Source: Sunxiuqinia rutila
Lineage (GTDB): Bacteria > Bacteroidota > Bacteroidia > Bacteroidales > Prolixibacteraceae
Assembly: GCF_050589705.1 (NCBI RefSeq)
Contig: NZ_JBNGOT010000011.1
Location: 83,882 to 147,881, forward strand
DNA length: 64,000 nt
Direction: 5' to 3'
Part shown: one piece after another, positions 9,291-18,473 of the stretch
Position numbering within the stretch: the stretch's first letter is position 1
Layout: the number at the start of each line of letters is the position of its first letter
Made by a program: the position numbers and the translations under genes
The notes under the pieces: model-generated
Databases searched by the model: none
What the model was told of the DNA's origin: nothing
What the model saw: the letters and a program-made list of their open reading frames with translations, nothing else

Positions 9291-10496
9291 CTATAATTTT
9301 AATCGAATATTGATTCGTGCTAACAACGCAGCAAAGCCCACCATGGCAAAAGCCCACACCAATGATCCTGCAACAACCAACAACTGACTATCTTCTTGCT
9401 TGTAAAACAAAATAGGCAAGCTCAACCCCCAAATCAGGTAATAAAAAATATCAGGTGCCAAATAAGTTGTTAGGGAGTTTTGTCCGGCTGGTAGAAACAC
9501 TCGCGACCATCGCTGTTTTTTCCAAACATCGAGCACCAGATACAACAAGGCAAAAAGCAACATGCTAATGCCATTACAAAGCATCCCCCAACTGGGTGTT
9601 GCCTGAATTTTGGAAATAATAAACCACTGCCGCAACATCAATCCGGCAACTAACGAAGCAATCCCCATCGCCACGAGAATCATTAAGAACCGTTGTTTAT
9701 TCTTTCCTTGCTGCTTGAGCAACAAGCCAACTACCAAGCCAGCCATAACTATTGAAGGAGTGCTCCCTGACAGGAGTACGCCAAAAACAGGTTTGATTAC
9801 ATCCAACCCTCCAAGTAACTGTAGCTGCGACAAAACATTCAGTGCAAAAAACAATAACCAGCCAACCACAATTCCCAGCATCCGTTCGCCAACAATTAAG
9901 AATGTAACGGACGCTGCAAAGTATCCCCAGCCAATCAATCCGAGGATTCCCCACCAGCCTGTTCGCAGCCACTCCACCTGCCCAGGTTCTCCGGCTCGGT
10001 ATATCGCAACCAAGGCCACCAAGCCTAAAACACCGAGGGCTTTCAATCCCATGAAAAGCTTTTTATAATTTGGATTTAAAGGATATTTGTTCCAAATGAG
10101 AAACACGCACAGGTACATCAAGATCGCCCAGACAAAACGGTTCATTCCTGTCAACTCAGGATTAATTCGTCCGGCATTTAACATCAGTACTCCAATAATT
10201 AGTAAGCTGATGGTGCGTACCAAAATATGTCCAAGGAGTTGTGGTTTACGGTCTCCTTTCTTTAAACGAGAGGCAAAAGCAAAAGGGACCGAGAGTCCTA
10301 CCATAAAAAGGAAACCGGGGAAAACCCAGTCGGCTAATCCCATTCCATCAAAATCGGCGGGGGTGTGAACCATCCATTTTGGTGCTCCGGGCACAAAAAG
10401 GTCATTCACAAAAAGCATTAAAAAAAGAGTTAAACCACGCATGATATCTATCGAAAGCACGCGCTGCGGTTTCGTTGAGCTTGTTGTTTCTTTCAT
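9291..10496 (-). CDS. DUF5009 / HGSNAT-like membrane acyltransferase
   Basis: A 401-residue integral membrane protein with about 10 helices. The N-terminal segment RVLSIDIMRGLTLFLMLFVN and following GLADWVFPGFLFMVG are hallmarks of the heparan-alpha-glucosaminide N-acetyltransferase-like family (DUF5009/DUF1624). In the animal enzyme this family passes acetyl groups across a membrane to glucosamine ends; in Bacteroidota the genes recur in PULs, but the function is unproven. The gene sits between the GH95-like and GH20-type genes on the same strand, consistent with modification of amino sugars in the periplasm. The ATG at 10496 gives a short cytoplasmic N-terminus before the first helix. Confidence 0.8.
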   Translation of the reverse strand: MKETTSSTKPQRVLSIDIMRGLTLFLMLFVNDLFVPGAPKWMVHTPADFDGMGLADWVFPGFLFMVGLSVPFAFASRLKKGDRKPQLLGHILVRTISLLIIGVLMLNAGRINPELTGMNRFVWAILMYLCVFLIWNKYPLNPNYKKLFMGLKALGVLGLVALVAIYRAGEPGQVEWLRTGWWGILGLIGWGYFAASVTFLIVGERMLGIVVGWLLFFALNVLSQLQLLGGLDVIKPVFGVLLSGSTPSIVMAGLVVGLLLKQQGKNKQRFLMILVAMGIASLVAGLMLRQWFIISKIQATPSWGMLCNGISMLLFALLYLVLDVWKKQRWSRVFLPAGQNSLTTYLAPDIFYYLIWGLSLPILFYKQEDSQLLVVAGSLVWAFAMVGFAALLARINIRLKL

Positions 10497-10607
10497 AGGT
10501 TTTTTAGTGAATCTAAAACTAACTAAAAATCATCTGAAACACACACAAAATACCTTCAAGAATTTTGGTGCTTTTGTTGGCTTATAAATCCGTTCGATCA
10601 GAATAAA

Positions 10608-10671
10608 AAAAGCCAATCTCTACAGTCATTGATTCGTGGAAATCCACATTCGACTGAAAAGATTGGCTTTT
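10608..10671 (-). terminator. Long structured terminator after the GH95-like gene (element A)
   Basis: Outer arms AAAAGCCAATC (10608-10618) and GATTGGCTTTT (10661-10671) enclose an inner stem CAGTC/GACTG (10623-10627, 10652-10656) and an apical GTGG-AAAT-CCAC hairpin (10636-10647). On the minus strand the hairpin is followed by a run of T residues, as in an intrinsic terminator. It lies about 80 bases behind the GH95 stop. A related element with a different inner stem lies at 25347-25428. Confidence 0.65.
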
Positions 10672-10750
10672 ATGTTGGAGTAACAAGCCATATGGATAGC
10701 GACCAAACGCTCTCCCCTTTTGTGCTTGCAATTCTAAAGCTATTTCATAC

Positions 10751-13039
10751 CTATTTTAGGGTCAACTTAACCGCTTGCCCCGCCTCCATGTTAATCTTAA
10801 TTATCCCTGAATCAAGCGAAAAGTCGGCGTTCTCAACTTTAAAATCTTTATCACCAAAAGGATTATGAAGTTTAAACACTCCTCCTTTTTCTGATTTTAC
10901 GGTTACCGAAACTGGTAATCCTTCCTGCTTTTCAGCTGATACTAAAAAAGCCCCTTGCGTACGCAAATGTTGAAAACGAACGTCTTTCCAATCCGCTGGA
11001 ATCGCCGGAAAAATTCTTACGACTCCGGTATGGCTTTGGATTAACATATCCTGCACACCGGCTGCAAAAGCAAAGTTCCCCTCCAAGGTAAATGGACGAT
11101 AAGTCATTTTTGAGTGCCCGGCTTTACATTGGTCGCCATTCACATGAAATGAATTTCGCAAACAAAAGCATTCAGCAAAAACACGAAGCGCTTCTGCTGC
11201 TTTCTCTCCTTCGAAAGCCCGTGCGTAAAGGTTTCCTTGCCAACTATACGAATAGCCGGTCCAATAATCTGGTCCCTGTTTTTCGAGGTTCTCCAGTGTA
11301 TTTCGGATAATCTCCTGATCTTTTTCCCCCTTTGAAAAATCAATTGTTCCTAAGGGATGGTATGCCATCAGGTGCGAGAAATGGCGGTGCGACTCGTTAT
11401 AAGGGAACTCCGGGGCGAACATCAATCCTGTTTCCGAATCAACAGCCAACTCTGGCCACTCTGAAAGTATTTGCAACCAAGCGTTGCGTTCTTCTTGCAA
11501 TCCCAATTCACCTGCTAGCTCTGCTGCTTTCTCATACGTCCAGCGAATCAAAGCCAAGTCAAAATTCGTAGTTTCTGAAAACCAAGCTTTAGCCGAGTTA
11601 TTATAGATCTCGGGGCTCGAGCTCATTTTCAGTTTTCGCGTCCCATCCTCCGCTTTGATGGCCATATTATCAAAAAACACCGCCACATCTTTCAACCAAG
11701 GATAAGCACGTTCTTCCAGGAAGTCGCGATCCATGGAATATTTCCAATGCAGGTAAAAATGATGCCCCAACCAGGCAGCCACTGTTTGTCCCATGGAGTA
11801 CTGGATCCAGCCACCCATTGGCTCTCCTTCTAAGGTACTCACCCCCGGAACATTCATTCCTTCAACACCGAAATACTCCTTGGTGTATTTCTTAAATGTT
11901 GGCCGATACTTCCACAACCAATTCAGAAAACCTTCTTCCAAGTCCAGGTAATTTCCAGTGTAAGATGGCCAGTAGCTTAGCTGGGTATTTAAGTCGTGGT
12001 GAAAATCGCCTTTCCAAGGTGGTAACTTCCCATGGTCTGCCGTCCAAACAGATTGTAAGCAAATAGGGGGCGCATCGGGCCTTGCAGCGGATCCAAACTT
12101 ATACATTTCCAAATCATATTGGCGTTGTAACACCGAATCAGGAATGCTAATTGCCGACTTTGCCCAATAGCTTTTCCACCATGCCAGATGTTCTGCTAAG
12201 GAAGGCTCAAGACCCTGGGTCAATTCCTTCTTTACCCACTCACTTGCTAATGGTTGACTATCTTTTTTATCATTTTCAGAAGAAACCGACCAACAACCTT
12301 CTAAGCTGTTTTCAGTCTGCTGCCACGAGGTATGGATCTGGTACGAAAAATCGCCCCATCCGTGCTGATTGTATGTCAGGGAGTTGTTGTCTTTAGTAAT
12401 TTCGCCCTGCTCATATCCCAATTGATTCAAGTCATTTCGTGACTGGCTGGTATGACCTTCATTATTCTCCCGGTTGTACGCTGGCGAAATAAGCTCAATT
12501 CCCAAGTCTTCAGGCAAATTCTCAAAGCGGTACCAACCAATTGGCTTCTCTGCATGCACAAAAGTCGTTAGCTTAGCACCATTTTCCCAAGAAACCACAC
12601 AGGACGCCGTTTCTAGATCCAACTTCACTTCTTTTACAGTACCCAACTTTTCAATATCAAACTCCAAGGCGCCAGCTGGGATTTTAGAAGGAGCTGGCGA
12701 CTGATTATAAGGTGTATCAAATACCTCTTGTACTTTTTTGTATTCTCCGGTTTTCCAGTGTTCATAGACATCATCAAACGTCCATTTATCAAAATCGATG
12801 TTTGCCATAGGGCGTAAATCCCAAAGGTCAGCACGATCAAGTGAAAAACGCAGCTTGCCCTCTTTCTGCCAGACGAGTGCACCGACCATGGCATTCCCCA
12901 AAGGCATCGCTTCATCCCAGGTAGCCGCCAGATCATTAAACACTAAATTATTCTTCGGATTTTGTTCCGGCTCCTCTTTGGCCACACACGAGACCAAGAG
13001 AGCAAAGAACAAGACAATCAGGGTAGATCTCATATTCAT
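10751..13039 (-). CDS. GH95-like glycoside hydrolase (alpha-L-fucosidase/galactosidase family)
   Basis: A 762-residue lipoprotein (signal MNMRSTLIVLFFALLVSC, lipidated Cys18) with the GH95 layout. It has an N-terminal beta-sandwich beginning WDEAMPLGNAMVGALVW (41-57), an (alpha/alpha)6 catalytic barrel (about 290-670) and a C-terminal beta domain. GH95 enzymes invert alpha-1,2-L-fucosides, and some cut L-galactosides. E477 in SSSPEIYN matches the general acid. The paired Asn site reads HHDLNTQLSYWP (347-358), with Asp in place of the first Asn, and the usual DGNFG base motif reads EGNF with E653. These changes suggest altered specificity or mechanism within the family. It sits downstream of the protease gene in the PUL and is followed by a structured terminator. 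Confidence 0.78.
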   Translation of the reverse strand: MNMRSTLIVLFFALLVSCVAKEEPEQNPKNNLVFNDLAATWDEAMPLGNAMVGALVWQKEGKLRFSLDRADLWDLRPMANIDFDKWTFDDVYEHWKTGEYKKVQEVFDTPYNQSPAPSKIPAGALEFDIEKLGTVKEVKLDLETASCVVSWENGAKLTTFVHAEKPIGWYRFENLPEDLGIELISPAYNRENNEGHTSQSRNDLNQLGYEQGEITKDNNSLTYNQHGWGDFSYQIHTSWQQTENSLEGCWSVSSENDKKDSQPLASEWVKKELTQGLEPSLAEHLAWWKSYWAKSAISIPDSVLQRQYDLEMYKFGSAARPDAPPICLQSVWTADHGKLPPWKGDFHHDLNTQLSYWPSYTGNYLDLEEGFLNWLWKYRPTFKKYTKEYFGVEGMNVPGVSTLEGEPMGGWIQYSMGQTVAAWLGHHFYLHWKYSMDRDFLEERAYPWLKDVAVFFDNMAIKAEDGTRKLKMSSSPEIYNNSAKAWFSETTNFDLALIRWTYEKAAELAGELGLQEERNAWLQILSEWPELAVDSETGLMFAPEFPYNESHRHFSHLMAYHPLGTIDFSKGEKDQEIIRNTLENLEKQGPDYWTGYSYSWQGNLYARAFEGEKAAEALRVFAECFCLRNSFHVNGDQCKAGHSKMTYRPFTLEGNFAFAAGVQDMLIQSHTGVVRIFPAIPADWKDVRFQHLRTQGAFLVSAEKQEGLPVSVTVKSEKGGVFKLHNPFGDKDFKVENADFSLDSGIIKINMEAGQAVKLTLK

Positions 13040-13091
13040 TCAATTAAGTAGTTAGTAGATTTCGGCAATATAAGTAAAAAGTCGATCCCAA

Positions 13092-14669
13092 CTAATTATG
13101 ATATCCATTTAGCTCGGCCAAATGTGCATAATTAAAATCACCATGAGAATTATTGGTGACCAATTTCATATATCTAAACGACTCTACTGATATGAGATTT
13201 ACATACTGGATGTTTTGCATTTGCGCTAATGAATACCTTCCCAAACTCGTCCAATTTTCCCCATCGTCACTTTTAAACATTTCAAAGTCCTTAATGGCAC
13301 CATTCAGGTTCGATCTGTTTTCAAAAGCAAAGCCTTTCACGGTTGTTAGCGTTCCCATATCTAGTACAAACTCGTGCGGATGACCAGGTAATTTGCTTTT
13401 CCATTCGGTATGCCAAAAAGTAGATAAATCGCCATCTAACATGCCTGAAGCAGGTCCATTGTCTTCTTCACTATCAGCATAAATAATCGACCAAGCGGAT
13501 CTATCTAATAGGTCTTTTGTATTGATGACTTCAATTGTTGGGACATTATTTACAAATTCATATTCATAAGCTCTGGTAACCCTCGATCCGTTTTCATGAA
13601 TAAAGCCAATTCTCAATTGGTATTGACCATCCAGCTTGTAAAAATCCGACAATGGGCATTCGATATATAAACTATCCTGCCCAATAGGCAGTGATGTGAA
13701 AGAAGGCGCATCGTAATCCTGGTTAGCTGCTCCAGCTGGATATGGATCGTGCCACACATTAATGGCAGCGACCATTCCGTCGGATGTAAAATTGCCTGAG
13801 ATTATGATTTTATTGTTTTCAACTTTTCCTCTCAGGTTCGTAATATTGGTCGTTACTTTGGAGTACCAATCGGATCTTTCATCCGTGCTGAATGTTTGTG
13901 AATTGGCAAAAATTGCAGCATGAGCCGCTGTAATGAAGGTCGGTCTTTTCCCATAGGTACCATTCCCAGTCCCCATCAAAGCGGTTCCCAGCGTCGATTG
14001 CACACTATTCCACTCCTTATTGTGTGGTGCATTAAGCCCATGCCCTAACTCATGAACCAACCCACCGATCCATTTAGTCGCCAGATTTCCCAAGTTATTA
14101 TCTTGCCCCAAGTATTGCACATCCTGATACTCATAATCGAGAGCAAAACAATACTTTCCATATCCATAAAACGGAACACCGCCCGGGTTTAACGGATCTC
14201 CAGACGTAGATGGTAAAAGAACAAGCGTATGTTCGCTTTTCTTTTCATCAGGATGCTCATTGAAATAGGCGTTCAGTTCATTAACAATAACTCCACCTCC
14301 GCCACTGTATGGATAAGCACTTTTCCCTTGCTTTCCGATGACAGTTATAAGATTCAATTTTCCATCACTTTTGATGTCTAATCCAAAAGAAGTTCGTCCA
14401 AACCCCTCCCGTTCCAAGTTAACAGCAAAAAACTCCTGAGCATCAAACACTATTTCCTCAATACGAGTTTCATAATCAACAACAGGAACCATATCATTCG
14501 GAACAAAATAAACGACATTAAGCTTGTATGGATTATCTTTCCATTCATTGTCTACAAGCTTGTCAACCTCATCCGGACCTGCTTCTTCTTCCAGACTAGT
14601 CACACTATCCTTTGAACAAGAAGCTAACATCAGCAGTAGTAGAAGGTAAATAATATTTATTTTAGTCAT
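13092..14669 (-). CDS. Secreted zinc metalloprotease with C-terminal F5/8C (discoidin) domain
   Basis: A 525-residue lipoprotein (LASCSKD; Cys18) with two parts. The N-terminal part is a metzincin-like protease: VHELGHGLNAPH gives zinc ligands H206, H210 and H216 and catalytic E207, and ALMGTGN with M232 is a candidate Met-turn. The Gly normally found at position 8 of the zinc motif is Asn213. The C-terminal ~150 residues (from about 385; SAWSIIYADSEED, then FVLDMGTLTTVKGFAF and FEMFKSDDGENW) form an F5/8 type C domain, often a galactose-binding CBM32-like module. Such a combination in a PUL suggests attack on the protein core of a glycoprotein. Substrate and activity are unproven. Confidence 0.75.
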   Translation of the reverse strand: MTKINIIYLLLLLMLASCSKDSVTSLEEEAGPDEVDKLVDNEWKDNPYKLNVVYFVPNDMVPVVDYETRIEEIVFDAQEFFAVNLEREGFGRTSFGLDIKSDGKLNLITVIGKQGKSAYPYSGGGGVIVNELNAYFNEHPDEKKSEHTLVLLPSTSGDPLNPGGVPFYGYGKYCFALDYEYQDVQYLGQDNNLGNLATKWIGGLVHELGHGLNAPHNKEWNSVQSTLGTALMGTGNGTYGKRPTFITAAHAAIFANSQTFSTDERSDWYSKVTTNITNLRGKVENNKIIISGNFTSDGMVAAINVWHDPYPAGAANQDYDAPSFTSLPIGQDSLYIECPLSDFYKLDGQYQLRIGFIHENGSRVTRAYEYEFVNNVPTIEVINTKDLLDRSAWSIIYADSEEDNGPASGMLDGDLSTFWHTEWKSKLPGHPHEFVLDMGTLTTVKGFAFENRSNLNGAIKDFEMFKSDDGENWTSLGRYSLAQMQNIQYVNLISVESFRYMKLVTNNSHGDFNYAHLAELNGYHN

Positions 14670-14910
14670 TTTTATACATATTTACATTAGTTAAGCTATT
14701 ATATGCTTACTCCAGAATAGATTTCAACCTAACTTCTCCTTGAATGCTCTCTTTGTTCAAACAATAGACTTTTCTTGTTTGACTTGTGCCTCAAATCTTA
14801 GTATTTATACTTGCTACTGAGCGGTACAAGAGCAAAATAAGAAATAATTCAATCTGCCTTGATTCTACTGCAATTCAAATGATTAGTGGTTTAGAAATAT
14901 TGAAGTCTGA

Positions 14911-16491
14911 TTAGTTCGGATTAAGTTTCACCATTGGAAGTACAAATTTCTGGTAAGTGAATAGCCCATTGGCCAAATCACCATTGCACTCTTTCGTTAA
15001 GATTGCTTTTAGTTCTTCTACTTTTTCCGGAAACTGATCCGCCAAATTGTTTTCTTCCCGATAATCATCGGGTAAATAATACAATTGAAAGATATCTTTA
15101 GAGTAGTAGTTCCGAAGCTTCCACCCCTCCTTGGTCACGATCGTTCCTCCGTACATGGACGAATTAATCGTGTAATCATGTTCTGTCGTTTTATCCGCTC
15201 CTGTTAGTATTGGCATGATGGAGATTCCATCTTTTGCTTCCTCCAATTCGACGCTCAATAAATCGGCAAATGTTGGTACCAAGTCATAGTTAGCCACCAG
15301 GTTATTCGCTTCCTGTCCGCCTTCAATTTTCCCGGGCCATTTTACAAGCAAGGGAATGCGCAATCCTCCCTCCCAGTTGTCATACTTTAACCCGGCCATG
15401 CCATCGTTACCATTAAATACATCGCCTCCCAGCTCGGAATAAAACTTAGTTGTAACATTATCAAATCGTTCTCCGGTTTGCATATTTCGAACCGGCTTGA
15501 GAATTCGTCCTTCCTGAGAGTAGTAGATTTCATGCCCGTTATCTGAGCTAAAAATGATCATGGTGTTTTCTTCCAGACCGAGCTTTTCCAGCTCCTGCAT
15601 GATTACGCCAACGTGGTCGTCCAGCATTTTGACCATCGAAGCATATTCCTTTTCGATTTGAGTCAAGCGATCGTCATTCTTAAAGTCGTCATGTACCTTA
15701 GGAATGGCAACCGGACCGTGTGGTAATTGCGTTGGATGGTACAGAAAAAACGGTCGGTCTTTGTTTTCGCGAATGAAAGAAAGCATCTTATCCAGGAATA
15801 AGTTTTGAGAATACAAACTCTTACCTTCCATATTCCACCGTTCCTTATACGCTTTTGGCGTTTCCCGCTCGATTGTTTTTCCGCAATCTTTTCGGGTATT
15901 ACCCGGGATATCAATTTTCTGTCCATTTTCGAACATATAAGGGGGGTAAAAACCATGGGCCATCACATGATCGAGATAGCCATAGTAATAATCCCAGCCA
16001 TGCTGTTTCATTTCTTCAAACGAAACCGAAAAGCCCCATTCCAACTTGCCTACCTGACCGGTTGTATAGCCTGCTTTTTTAAACACTTCGGCCAGTGTTG
16101 TTGTTGATGTGTTTGAACTCCCGACCTGCCTGTCCAATGCCTGCGAAACTTCATCAGCCGTAACGTCGCCATCAAAAACCTTTTTGTAAGCCCCTCCGCT
16201 CGTAATCTGCCACTTATCGGTATGGCAATCATGATAGCCGGTTAAAAGACTTGCCCGTGCCGGTGCACAAAACATACAGCCACGAACATTGCTAAACCGG
16301 ATTCCTTCTTCAGCAATCCGATCAATATTCGGTGTTTTTACGATTTGTTGTCCTTCATGCGATAATAGGCCACGTCCCAGATCATCGGCATAGATGAAAA
16401 CGACATTGGGCAACTTATCTTCAGGCTTTTCTATTGCCTGGCATCCAGCCAAGCCGGTAACACCTGCAAGCGCTAAAAAAAATTTATTCAT
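14911..16491 (-). CDS. Sulfatase (Cys-type, S1 family), first gene after SusCD
   Basis: A 526-residue lipoprotein (LAGC, Cys17) of the S1 formylglycine sulfatase family. The maturation site is C75-A-P-A-R79 in FCAPARASLLTG, so the nucleophile is made from cysteine. The first metal pair is in YADDLG (D36, D37), HTDKWQ and GKLEWG carry further active-site residues, and SSDNGH supplies the second metal site. It should remove sulfate from a glycan in the periplasm or on the cell surface. It is 67 bp downstream of susD and separated from it by a strong RNA hairpin, so it is probably co-transcribed at a lower level. The C-terminal tail (LPMVKLNPN) is normal. The sulfated position cannot be told. 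Confidence 0.88.
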   Translation of the reverse strand: MNKFFLALAGVTGLAGCQAIEKPEDKLPNVVFIYADDLGRGLLSHEGQQIVKTPNIDRIAEEGIRFSNVRGCMFCAPARASLLTGYHDCHTDKWQITSGGAYKKVFDGDVTADEVSQALDRQVGSSNTSTTTLAEVFKKAGYTTGQVGKLEWGFSVSFEEMKQHGWDYYYGYLDHVMAHGFYPPYMFENGQKIDIPGNTRKDCGKTIERETPKAYKERWNMEGKSLYSQNLFLDKMLSFIRENKDRPFFLYHPTQLPHGPVAIPKVHDDFKNDDRLTQIEKEYASMVKMLDDHVGVIMQELEKLGLEENTMIIFSSDNGHEIYYSQEGRILKPVRNMQTGERFDNVTTKFYSELGGDVFNGNDGMAGLKYDNWEGGLRIPLLVKWPGKIEGGQEANNLVANYDLVPTFADLLSVELEEAKDGISIMPILTGADKTTEHDYTINSSMYGGTIVTKEGWKLRNYYSKDIFQLYYLPDDYREENNLADQFPEKVEELKAILTKECNGDLANGLFTYQKFVLPMVKLNPN

Positions 16492-16509
16492 ATGTAAACT
16501 CTATTTAAA

Positions 16510-16545
16510 CCAAGTGGCCTTTATTCAAAAATAAAAGCCACCTGG
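16510..16545 (-). terminator. Hairpin between susD and the sulfatase gene
   Basis: Arms at 16510-16525 and 16530-16545 form a 16-bp stem with a 4-base loop. As DNA two positions mismatch; in minus-strand RNA both become G-U pairs, while in plus-strand RNA they are A-C. The hairpin is therefore complete only in the PUL transcript. The following U-run is weak, so partial termination or 3'-end protection of the susCD message is more likely than full stop. Confidence 0.65.
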
Positions 16546-16558
16546 TCTCAAAAATAAT

Positions 16559-18469
16559 TTATTGCCATCCTGGATTTTGCTCCAGGTTCTCATTCAGTAT
16601 CAACTGCGTTTTAGGTATCGGATTCAGATTGTAATAATCTTGCCAACCTTTCCCTTGCTGGACAAAATCGCCAACACAAACGACACGCCCTACATCATCC
16701 GTTGTAACTGATGCATCCGGATTTACGTCATCTGTTGTTACAAAAATGGAAGCATTTCCAAAATACTCATCTTTTTCCGATGCTGCAACACGTACCCCTA
16801 AAGGCCTTTGATTTATATAGTATTCGCCTCTGTTCCATCGTCTGATATCATAAAACCCGAATCCTTCGCCCAATAGCTCAACCATTCGTTCCCGGCGTAT
16901 TTCCCAAGCCACTGGATCAACCTCCGGATCTCTTTCCGGATCAAATGAGGCGTTTATTTCACTCACATTCATGGCTGCTACATTGGCTCGGGCTCGCAAC
17001 TTGTTAATGGTCAAATCAGCAACTGACTGATCAAATTTACCCAACTCGTAAGTAACCTCGGCATAATTGAGCATAATTTCCTCGATATGGAAAATTGGAC
17101 AATCCGTTACTGCAAATCTTCCTCCGGCCTGAATGGCAGCCTCATTATACGTATTATAGTACATGTAGAAGTAATAGCCCCCGTAATTTCGCATGGGCCC
17201 CCACGAATTGGAAGAGGTTTGAATCATTGGAACTCTGGAAAGAAACTGAGGCTGCCAGGTATGCAACGGAAATTGGTGGTTGGCATCGTTAATACTGTTC
17301 ATATAATCAATGTAATAACGATCTTTCGGATCCATTCCTTCAGTCCACCACGAGTCCCGGTTTGCATCGGTTACAGCAACACCATTTCCCTTATTGGTTT
17401 TATAAGGAGGAATACAGCGCCAGTACAACCGATGATCGCGATTTTTAAACTCATCATTGACAGTAGCATTGGCACCAGCCCCCTCGTAAAGATCGCTTGT
17501 TGCCACTGGTTTCCCATCCTGACAGAGATAACGACCAACTGAACGGGCATGCAACCCAATTTTTTGAGAGCCTCCTCGTTCCATGCGCGGCAAAGATGAC
17601 ATTTCAAGATCCTGCGCCAATTCCTTGTATAAGATAATACCCGGAACTTTCGATAAATCATCCGAGGACCACAAATCAACAAAATTGGTTGCGATTGTTG
17701 GATAAGCATCAATTAAGAGCTTCGAAACACGCTCACACTCTTTCAGGTAAACATCAGCATCCGAAAGTGAATGGTATTTCCGCCAAGTGCCTTCAAACAA
17801 ACAGAAACGGGACAGGAGTGCTCGTACGACATCTTTGTTTATCGTATTCTCTCCTTCACCTTTTTCTTTTATATTTTCTTCTGCATATTTCAGGTCGCGC
17901 AAAATATTACTTGCCACCTCATTACGAGGCGTCCTTTTTCCATACAGAACCTCCAAATCATCATCCTCAACAACCTCTTCCAACCAAGGCACGTCTCCAT
18001 AGCGAGCCAATAAATCATAGTAACGGTAGGAACGAAAAAACAATCCGACAGCTCGCCAGTGATTTTTCTCTTCTTCACTCATCTGTGAACCGTCAATATT
18101 GCGAAGCATTACATTTACTTTACGCATATAACTGAAATCCCAGGCATTATCCATATTCGTAGTAGAAGAAATATTATTCCACTGCCAGTCATTGCGTTGA
18201 ACATTCGTACCATTACTCATATACAGGTAATTTGCATAAACATCACCCAATGCATGCGTATAAACCTGAGCTCCGGTTCCAAGGTATTGTCTCATCTGAG
18301 AATTTGCAAAGATACCGTATAAGCCCCAGGAATAGGTTTTAAAGTTGTCATACGAAGCAAAAGCTGTTTTTTCAGTCAATGATGTCTTTGGCGAGTACTC
18401 CAAGAAATCATCATTACACCCAACCGAGCTTATAATTAACGAGAAGAATAAGTATTTAATGAATTTCAT
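16559..18469 (-). CDS. susD: SusD/RagB-family glycan-binding lipoprotein
   Basis: Surface lipoprotein (signal ending SSVGC, Cys18) of 636 residues, the partner lid of the SusC channel. The N-terminal part after the lipid anchor, DFLEYSPKTSLTEKTAFAS, is the usual SusD start, and helical repeats typical of RagB/SusD (TPR-like) follow. The C-terminal part contains EIRRERMVELLGEGFGFYDIRRW, the conserved SusD motif, and ends in the NPIPKTQLILNENLEQNPGW segment characteristic of the family. It binds the oligosaccharide and delivers it to SusC. It starts 4 bp after the susC stop, so translation may be coupled. Length is at the upper end for the family. Confidence 0.95.
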   Translation of the reverse strand: MKFIKYLFFSLIISSVGCNDDFLEYSPKTSLTEKTAFASYDNFKTYSWGLYGIFANSQMRQYLGTGAQVYTHALGDVYANYLYMSNGTNVQRNDWQWNNISSTTNMDNAWDFSYMRKVNVMLRNIDGSQMSEEEKNHWRAVGLFFRSYRYYDLLARYGDVPWLEEVVEDDDLEVLYGKRTPRNEVASNILRDLKYAEENIKEKGEGENTINKDVVRALLSRFCLFEGTWRKYHSLSDADVYLKECERVSKLLIDAYPTIATNFVDLWSSDDLSKVPGIILYKELAQDLEMSSLPRMERGGSQKIGLHARSVGRYLCQDGKPVATSDLYEGAGANATVNDEFKNRDHRLYWRCIPPYKTNKGNGVAVTDANRDSWWTEGMDPKDRYYIDYMNSINDANHQFPLHTWQPQFLSRVPMIQTSSNSWGPMRNYGGYYFYMYYNTYNEAAIQAGGRFAVTDCPIFHIEEIMLNYAEVTYELGKFDQSVADLTINKLRARANVAAMNVSEINASFDPERDPEVDPVAWEIRRERMVELLGEGFGFYDIRRWNRGEYYINQRPLGVRVAASEKDEYFGNASIFVTTDDVNPDASVTTDDVGRVVCVGDFVQQGKGWQDYYNLNPIPKTQLILNENLEQNPGWQ

Positions 18470-18473
18470 GATT

